Origin: Psococerastis gibbosa | Taxonomy: Eukaryota; Arthropoda; Insecta; Psocodea; Psocidae | Length of the DNA stretch: 64,000 bases | Assembly (NCBI GenBank): GCA_963971405.1 | Contig: OZ020485.1 | Location: 39,119,469 to 39,183,468 of the forward strand | Direction of reading: 5' to 3' | Part shown: positions 58,146 through 64,000 of the stretch, one piece after another | How the letters are laid out: each line of letters begins with the position of its first letter | Numbering within the stretch: the stretch's first letter is position 1 | Program-made: the position numbers and the translations under genes | Notes under the pieces: generated by a model | Told to the model about the DNA's origin: nothing | The model's database searches: none | What the model saw: only the letters and a program-made list of their open reading frames with translations

Positions 58146-58927
58146 CCCCCCTCCAACCAAGTAGTGTAGGTCATACTCTAGCATTATGGACATATACGAG
58201 TCGTGTCAGTAGTTCTTCCGTTACACAGAGTTTTCCATTGTAGAGAGCTTTATTAGTTTAGCTGTCATTATAATATCAGATTTAAATAAATAAAATATTT
58301 AAATTATATACCTAGGTATGCACAAGACAAACGATCTTATTCCGCGAAAATGATTATTTATGAACTTATTTTTTTATGACAAACAAAAATTAATATTACT
58401 TTTTTAAGAAAAGGACAAAACTTATATCTTTCTTATGGGTAGATGCGCTCTCCTTTAACTGAGATATCAGACAATTGTGTAAAACGTATTCCCCGCGGAA
58501 GCAGAAACTCATAAAAGCTCTTATACTGCTGAAATTCCCCACAGGCTAGCAAACAAATTAAAAACGGGTCGTGAAGTAAAACCTCCTCGTAAATTCAAAT
58601 AAATATACTATAGAAGTAAGTATAGGCTCATATCTTAAAGAGTCGCCTTTTATGAAGCTGTTTCTTATGCAAATATGCTGACATACGAGTAAGCTATAAC
58701 CAGTTCCGATGCAGTAGGCTAATATTGTAGGTGTGTAACCTAAGATAGAATAGAAAATTGTAAATAATAAACGAAATACAATTTTGCCGGTAACGATCTT
58801 TATTCGTTTAATAATCCATCTAAAACTTTCAAAATTATACCAATTGGAAAGTCGTAGAACAAGATCAAAAATCTACTAGCATTCTTAGTATTTCCGGACT
58901 TATTTTGAATTGCTTAATGAAATTCAA
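58146..58927. other. No gene recognised
   Basis: AT-rich. Nothing recognised. Confidence 0.4.
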
Positions 58928-59045
58928 GGCGTCCGGTGGCGTTGGCAGCTTTTTGGTACTTGTGCGAGTCTCCACTCGTCATGCGATCGAGGGCGAAGCT
59001 GACGGGATTATTTGGAAACATTCGTTGAATTGTCAACGCAAAATG
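58928..59045 (+). mobile_element. SINE-A diverged copy
   Basis: GCGTCCGGTGGCGTTGGCAG and TCATGCGATCGAGGGCGAAG are weak matches to the family head. The tail part is GGAAACATTCGTTGAATTGT. It precedes a J copy on the same strand. Confidence 0.5.
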
Positions 59046-59092
59046 CATCAAGCAGTGTTGTAAAAATGTATCTTGTACATAATTTAGTTTTT

Positions 59093-59345
59093 TATTTTGA
59101 AGGACTTTTTATGGACCCAGGCCTACTTGTAGTGACTCATAGGTCCTATGTCCAATGCCAACGACCCCATGGATTTCGGACATTATTTGTATTGTTTTCG
59201 TATGAATTTTTGGCCATTGGCAAACTGGTTCTCGTTCCCGATGTCAGTCTACACCGGCTACAAGCGATAATGGAAAAGCTGAGACAAGCTTACCATTCTC
59301 GCAATGAAACAGGCGAAACCATGACTTAACCAAGTACAGATACGA
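59093..59345 (+). repeat. Repeat J copy, uninterrupted
   Basis: Best complete J copy, from GAAGGACTTTTTATGGACCC to CATGACTTAACCAAGTACAG. Used as reference for the interrupted copies. Confidence 0.75.
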
Positions 59346-59346
59346 G

Positions 59347-59885
59347 TCATCTTGTACTTAAAATAAGGTACTTTACTTTATCCAATGCCAGCATGGGGTT
59401 TCTGCCCTGGTAGTTGGAGAGAGCTGCGCAATCCTTTAGGTGTAGACCGTCTATTTTCCAAGAGTTGCAAAGGGGACAGGTGTCCGAGTCTAAAACCCCG
59501 ATCCGGTGAGGGTGCGCTTGTAGGTAGTCGTGCCGCGTAGAAAGTCGGAATTTTGCGACAGCATCAGCCCTCGGTAGTTCACAAGGTATCAAGGCCGTAG
59601 CCAGGTTTTTTTTTCGGGGGGGGGGGGGGGTTCTGAAATTTCATTGGATATTACATAATGATTTTTAATTTTCCACTCAAAATCCGATTCTATCTAGTAT
59701 CAAGCCATTTGATACCGGTGGTGGGGGGGGGGGGGGTTGAATCCCCGTGAACGCCTCCTTGGATGCGGCCTTGTCTGGTTTACAAGTGATTCCCACTGTT
59801 TCCCGCTGAAAGCATCTTCTATAGTTTTCCTAAGTTTCATTGTTGCGGTTGCTTTAGTGTTCGTGGCTGATGTCAGTGATACGTC
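59347..59885 (-). pseudogene. Non-LTR retrotransposon pol C-terminus, split by a MITE
   Basis: The minus strand reads TKATATMKLRKTIEDAFSGK and QWESLVNQ at 59775-59840. After the insertion it continues as ELPRADAVAKFRLSTRHDYL, RIGVLDSDTCPLC and DGLHLKDCAAL. This is the LPR...AVAxFRL...CPLC...H-x3-C end of non-LTR pol proteins. The frame is open on both sides. An AAAGTAAAGTA-type tail is at 59370-59390. Confidence 0.8.
59590..59773. mobile_element. hAT-like MITE (184 bp) inside the retrotransposon tail
   Basis: Ends CAAGGCCGTAGCCAGG and CCTTGGATGCGGCCTTG. Long G-runs (about 15 each) sit near 59616 and 59727. The flanking 8 bases do not match (CAAGGTAT and TCTGGTTT), so the duplication is lost. 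Position inside a continuous pol frame shows it is an insertion. Confidence 0.7.
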
Positions 59886-60399
59886 ATTATTGGGTTATCG
59901 GCATAAAATAAGGTAAAAAAATTGAAAGTATAGTACTCCTCCAGCTGAGCTTTAGACTACTCGTGCATACATATGCAGCTTACAAGTTCTAATAATATTA
60001 ATAAAATAATAATAATATAATTCTAATAATATACAAGCACAATATATACACACCCATCTAAAAAAAAAATCAGGATCTCTCATGATTATGAATAAAATAT
60101 TCTACGTTGCGCGTACGTATAAAATATGGGGGCTGCAATATTTTCTCTATGGGATATTCATCAAATTCGTATGGGGATCCAACACCTGTTGGGCTAGCAC
60201 ATCAGTTTCTCATTCAAATATAGGAAACACCCACGAAAACCTCTTTGATAAATTGCTGCGATACAGATATTTCTCATTTCTATAGATTTCCATTTGTATT
60301 ATTGTGCCAACTCGCAGTTGTGCGGCACTGTATAGATTCTTTCGATGATAGGCCTATATACGATAACCGTTCAAAAGTCCATATTGTATTATTGTTGAG
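59886..60399. other. No gene recognised
   Basis: AT-rich. A 67-codon frame has no motif. Confidence 0.4.
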
Positions 60400-60413
60400 T
60401 ATTGTAGGTTAAT

Positions 60414-60702
60414 GAAGAACCAGTAGAATCCGGGCTGATGGGCCGTGGTCAAAATGAAAGCGAACTCCCAAACGTTTCGTCAACATCTGCGGTCCACATC
60501 TTTAGTGGAACTGCGTAGAATTCTAAGATTGTATCTCGGAGGCTCAGCAGCGACTGTCCGACAGTCTGACAGTTCCACTGAAGATGTCGACGGCAGATGT
60601 TGACGAAACGTTTGGGAGTTCGCTTTCATTTCGACCACAGCCCATCAGCCCGGATTCTACTGGTTCTTCATTCGACTCCGGCCGTGAAAGCCTTTGCTGT
60701 TA
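60414..60702. mobile_element. Fold-back family G, best copy, with 14-bp target duplication
   Basis: TATTGTAGGTTAAT occurs at 60400-60413 and 60703-60716, so this is an insertion with a 14-bp target duplication, longer than typical DNA transposons make. Inverted arms at 60420-60525 and 60570-60665 surround TATCTCGGAGGCTCAGCAGC. The right end reads CGGCCGTGAAAGCCTTTGC. Both arms contain a hammerhead-like motif, facing outward. A 14-bp variable duplication fits a retro-type mechanism (LINE or Penelope-like) by established knowledge, but no protein is encoded. Confidence 0.75.
60573..60617 (+). ncRNA. Hammerhead-like RNA motif in family G (candidate)
   Basis: Stem I UUCCA, core CUGAAGA, extra U, stem II GUCGAC / GUUGAC (one G-U pair), GAAA, CGU, U at the cleavage site, and UGGGA closing stem I with one G-U pair. 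The opposite arm (60465-60509, minus) has the same order with CUAAAGA as its core, a change that would be expected to inactivate a hammerhead. Confidence 0.4.
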
Positions 60703-60776
60703 TATTGTAGGTTAATTTATTTTATAGTAATATTATATAATATATATTACCGTATAGTATTTACATTTAATGCACA

Positions 60777-61164
60777 GGTGGCTATTCCATCTGTCAATAA
60801 TCCGTCATTTGTGTATCAATAATTGATGAGATTTTTTTTTACTCTATATTTTAACTTCCTCGTGTTAAAATTGATCAATTATCATAGAGTAAAATCACTG
60901 GAGATGATGAATAATTTAAAATAATTTCTTGAGAACGAGTGAATTTATTTCAAAATTTAAATCATAAAATTTCTTGTAGATTATAAAATTGATTGAAAGA
61001 CTTACGAAATTGGGAAAAAATTAAAACAAAAATCGTCAATAATTGAAAACTTGAAAATAATTTGAAAAGTGGAATGTGGTATAAAAATAAATAATGCAAC
61101 ATGATGAATTTTTGTCAAAGACAAAACCAAAATTGAAGAAAAATTGACAGATGGAATAGCCGCC
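60777..61164. mobile_element. Family D-like MITE (388 bp)
   Basis: Ends GGTGGCTATTCCATCTGTCA and TGACAGATGGAATAGCCGCC. The inner CAATAATCCGTCATTTGTG is shared with 21062-21601. TTTTTACTCTATATTTTAAC and ATTGATCAATTATCATAGAG are shared with 44088-44565 and 48334-48761. The flanks ACA and ATA are not an exact duplication. Confidence 0.7.
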
Positions 61165-61288
61165 ATAGCATGACTTGTTGTTAAGGTAATCAAGACTGTA
61201 CTAATAGTGGGAAGAAGCAATGTAACATGACTTGGCCACTGGAATGGCTTTGACTCTTTAATGAAAAATATAACAACGGGAATGAGTC

Positions 61289-61463
61289 CAACAGCCTGAT
61301 CGAGGCGATTATAATACCGGGGTTAAATAAATACCCTAGGATTATAACTATAAACAAACAAATTTTGAATAGCACTATCCATTACAAAATTATCTTGTTT
61401 ACATTTTTACTACCAGGGGATTAAATAAATACCGGTATTATAATCGCCTCGATCAGGCTGCTG
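61289..61463. mobile_element. Family F palindromic MITE, short form (175 bp)
   Basis: Arms CAACAGCCTGATCGAGGCGA and TCGCCTCGATCAGGCTGCTG, with TACCAGGGGATTAAATAAAT inside. Same length as 28743-28917. No clear target duplication. Confidence 0.8.
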
Positions 61464-61557
61464 AAGGTGACATCTGTATAATTTACTTTAAAAGTTTCTA
61501 TTGTACATTTGAGATAAGGCCCAGAAAAACGGATATCTTGATATACACCACTGCCAA

Positions 61558-61772
61558 TACCGTGAATGGTTGTGAATTGGGTCAAAACAGTGGCGTGCGA
61601 GGGACCGAGGGTAGCACTCAACAACTAAAACTAACACAAAAACTAACTGAATGTAATTTCGACTGAACTCTCCCCCCCCCCCTCACTCAGAATTCCTGGG
61701 TACGGCCTTGACGCTTATAACCAAACCAATGCAAAATATAAGTTTTGACCCTATTCACCACTATTCACGGTA
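61558..61772. mobile_element. Family E MITE copy 2 (TA-flanked)
   Basis: TACCGTGAATGGTTGTGAAT at the left and ATTCACCACTATTCACGGTA at the right. CCTGGGTACGGCCTTG and a C-run are inside, as at 7871-8110. Confidence 0.7.
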
Positions 61773-62351
61773 TCAAGTACAAATTAATTAAACTTTCATA
61801 TTTTCCTATTTGCCTTTACCAACCAAATTTAGGGTTCCTTTTAAACTCTAACTACTTGTAGAATTTGAAATCAGCCAGATTTAAGTTACTGCAGGTAAAA
61901 GTCTGTTTAATTACTTCAGCATCCCTCTTTATTTTAGTATCTTAGAAAAACTTTCTATTAATTAGAAACTTCTGCGTTTTAGGCCCAGTCCCTCAACGCT
62001 TATAAATGTTTTTGTGAGGAATAGTGGAAACAAGCTAAATAATAAACACGGTGAAGAATTCTGAATTAATTTTGCAATAAGTCGGCACCCCCATATTCCA
62101 ATAGATAGCAATGCAGTGCACACCACACCAACCCCCATTCAAAACCACAGCATTGCAACACATAAACATACAACGCATAAGTCCCAAAGGACGTTGCGTT
62201 ATGATTAAAAATAAAAAATAAAAAAATAAAATAGCAATGCACCACCATTCCTCACGAAAACATTTCTAAGTGAGGTGGAACCGGGGCTTAGGTTTCGAAA
62301 ATTAGTGAATATAGTATATAGCGTTCGAGGAACACCGAGAGCCAAATTCAG
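61773..62351. other. No gene recognised
   Basis: Nothing recognised. Confidence 0.4.
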
Positions 62352-62376
62352 TCAAATCAAATCAAATCAAATATAT
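62352..62376. repeat. (TCAAA)n run
   Basis: About four TCAAA units followed by TATATATTTATTCC. The layout resembles the reverse of a LINE tail, but no coding similarity was found in the following 300 bp. Confidence 0.5.
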
Positions 62377-63802
62377 ATTTATTCCAATTTTTTCCAACAA
62401 GAGAAGTATACATAAAATGACAAAATTAATATTAACTTTAAATACGCTAAAATACTTAAGTTATATTACATTCAATACTTTACAAGGAATTATAACCAGC
62501 CCAACTGTGTTTCCACGTGCTAGGGCCGGTACAGCATTTCAGTTTAACTCCTATTTGTTACGACAGTGTGCAGGTAGCCTATGTGTTACGTATGTAAAAG
62601 TGTATATGCTAGAAAAGAGTTAATTGAAAAATAAGTTTTGTTCTTTAAGTTGAGTAAAAAAATGTTGATGAAAATATATTTTTATTGTTCTACATGGAAC
62701 ATGTCGAACACTCATGTCTTTAATGTCATAAATAAATGAATATAAATGAAAAATAAATAAATGAACAGCTATAATAACCACCGGCCATTTTCCCGACCAA
62801 CATCTGTATACATTTACTAATCCACTAATTCCAAAATGAATACAATTGAAAAAGTCGTAGAAGAAGATCAAAAATGTGATGCCATTCTTAGTGTTTCCGG
62901 ACTTATTTCGAATTGCTTACTTGCTCAGCCTGGCAAGACGCATCAAAGCAAGTGTCATAAGCTATAGCCTAGTTTTCCTACTAAAGAATAATAATGAACG
63001 TAGCCCTATTAGTGATCAAATTCGACATCTTGGTTTAAAAAGTAGTAAAATTTGACGGGCCAGTAAACATAAGTATGCTGCCTCTAAAATGAATATTTAC
63101 ATTTAGCATTTCTCTTTTCGTGTGTAGATCGCGAAGTATCACCAATTTCTCTCTGCGGCAGTGAAACAGAAAGCTTTCTGTACTGTACGAAACCTCAAAG
63201 GTTTAAAATATCCCAGAGTTTGTTACCCACAATCTGCTTGAGTTCTGCGGTAGGCTGTATACCTTCATAGAGTTTTATCATATTGAGAACTTCCCTTTTT
63301 ATAAGTTACTATCGTACAACATGTTGTCCCCGCGGTCTACGACTTTCATTTCAAATTTGCAACATAATATAAAGGCATTTTAAAGGGGGCGTCCTTTTGA
63401 CGTGGTAGGCTATATAGGGCTGAGCCCTGCAGCATATTATAATTATTTTAATTTAACTTTGAACGGAAATATAAATTTATTGTATTGTATATATACAGTG
63501 CATTCCTGTTTAATGCTGGAGAACTCAGGCCCTTTCCGCTGATCTTATCCAGCCACTAAGTATAGGGAGAGGTCGTCTCAAAAGCTAAAAAGCTTATAAT
63601 GAGAAAAGTTCCCTTTAAATATAGTGGATGGATAAGTTCCGATGGTCGGAAATGGCCTTAATAAATATTGTACACATGCATTTGGAATCTACAGTATGTG
63701 GATTTCGAGTTGGAGATTGGTGAGGAAGGTGATGTCATAAAGTGGGTAGGCAAAAAATGGAACCCAATGTTTCGGTCCGGATGCATATTAGACATAAATA
63801 AT
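62377..63802. other. No gene recognised
   Basis: AT-rich. Short frames only, none with motifs. Confidence 0.4.
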
Positions 63803-64000
63803 TAGATTACTCGTGACTTCGTGGTATTTCATTTTAATAAACAAAAAATAACAAAAACTTAGAGTTTTAGAAAAACTTGTTATAACAACCCGAATTAATA
63901 AGACCCAAATAATCGTTAAGAAATTAACTTTGTCTAAGAAACCCACTTGTGTTAGTATAAAACCCTGAGCGCTTTCGGCAAGAACTGACATCTACAGAGG
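63803..64000. mobile_element. Family K copy, cut by window end
   Basis: ATTACTCGTGACTTCGTGG, AAAACTTAGAGTTTTAGAAA and AACTTTGTCTAAGAAACCCA match 11864-12160. CCTGAGCGCTTTCGGCAAGA near 63964 shows the hammerhead-like segment begins here. Its stem II is weaker than at 11982 because GAC replaces GCC. The element continues beyond the window. Confidence 0.6.

Overview
The window reads as animal nuclear DNA, most likely from an arthropod. It is AT-rich, has no bacterial-style gene packing, and is crowded with short non-autonomous transposons, tRNA-derived SINEs and decayed non-LTR retrotransposons. The species cannot be named from the sequence. No intact host protein gene was recognised. The only protein-coding similarity that could be read comes from six truncated or broken reverse-transcriptase/RNase H tails at 3385-4049, 18815-19045, 23690-23867, 27004-27367, 43013-43727 and 59347-59885. 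Most other open frames are under 100 codons, lie inside repeats, and look like chance frames.

Repeat families were named here from copies seen in the window. SINE-A has six copies and SINE-B seven, both with tRNA-like promoter boxes. SINE-C is a tRNA-like unit, often arranged as an inverted dimer. SINE-H has eight copies and an (AAC)n tail. Repeat J has five copies. Fold-back families are G and K. TIR elements fall into four groups: hAT-like elements with 8-bp duplications, PIF/Harbinger-like family D with 3-bp duplications, palindromic family F, and family E ending in TA. There are also a 275-bp tandem array (2125-3085), a tandem array of about 184 bp carried inside a hAT-like element (15281-16045), a tandem array of about 120 bp (20335-20775), a long (AAT)n tract (46074-46210) and a CT-rich tract (54926-55125).

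Layout: 0-5.6 kb holds SINEs, the first MITE, the 275-bp array, a non-LTR tail and a fold-back copy. 7-16.3 kb is rich in TIR elements. 18-30 kb mixes MITEs with retroelement tails. 31-48 kb shows repeated nesting: a SINE in J, a hAT-like element in J, and a D element in a hAT-like element. 51-61.5 kb holds fold-back elements, SINE-H copies, a 307-bp near-perfect palindrome and the tRNA-like inverted dimer. Nesting gives a relative order of insertion at many sites.

The most unusual signal is a recurring RNA fold seen at unrelated repeats (families G and K and the single site at 51868-51908). It resembles a hammerhead ribozyme: CUGANGA-like core, an extra U, stem II, GAAA, a short self-complementary stem III, and a closing stem I. 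Each instance carries the same extra U, and two G arms differ by what looks like a compensatory base-pair change. Whether it cleaves is unknown.
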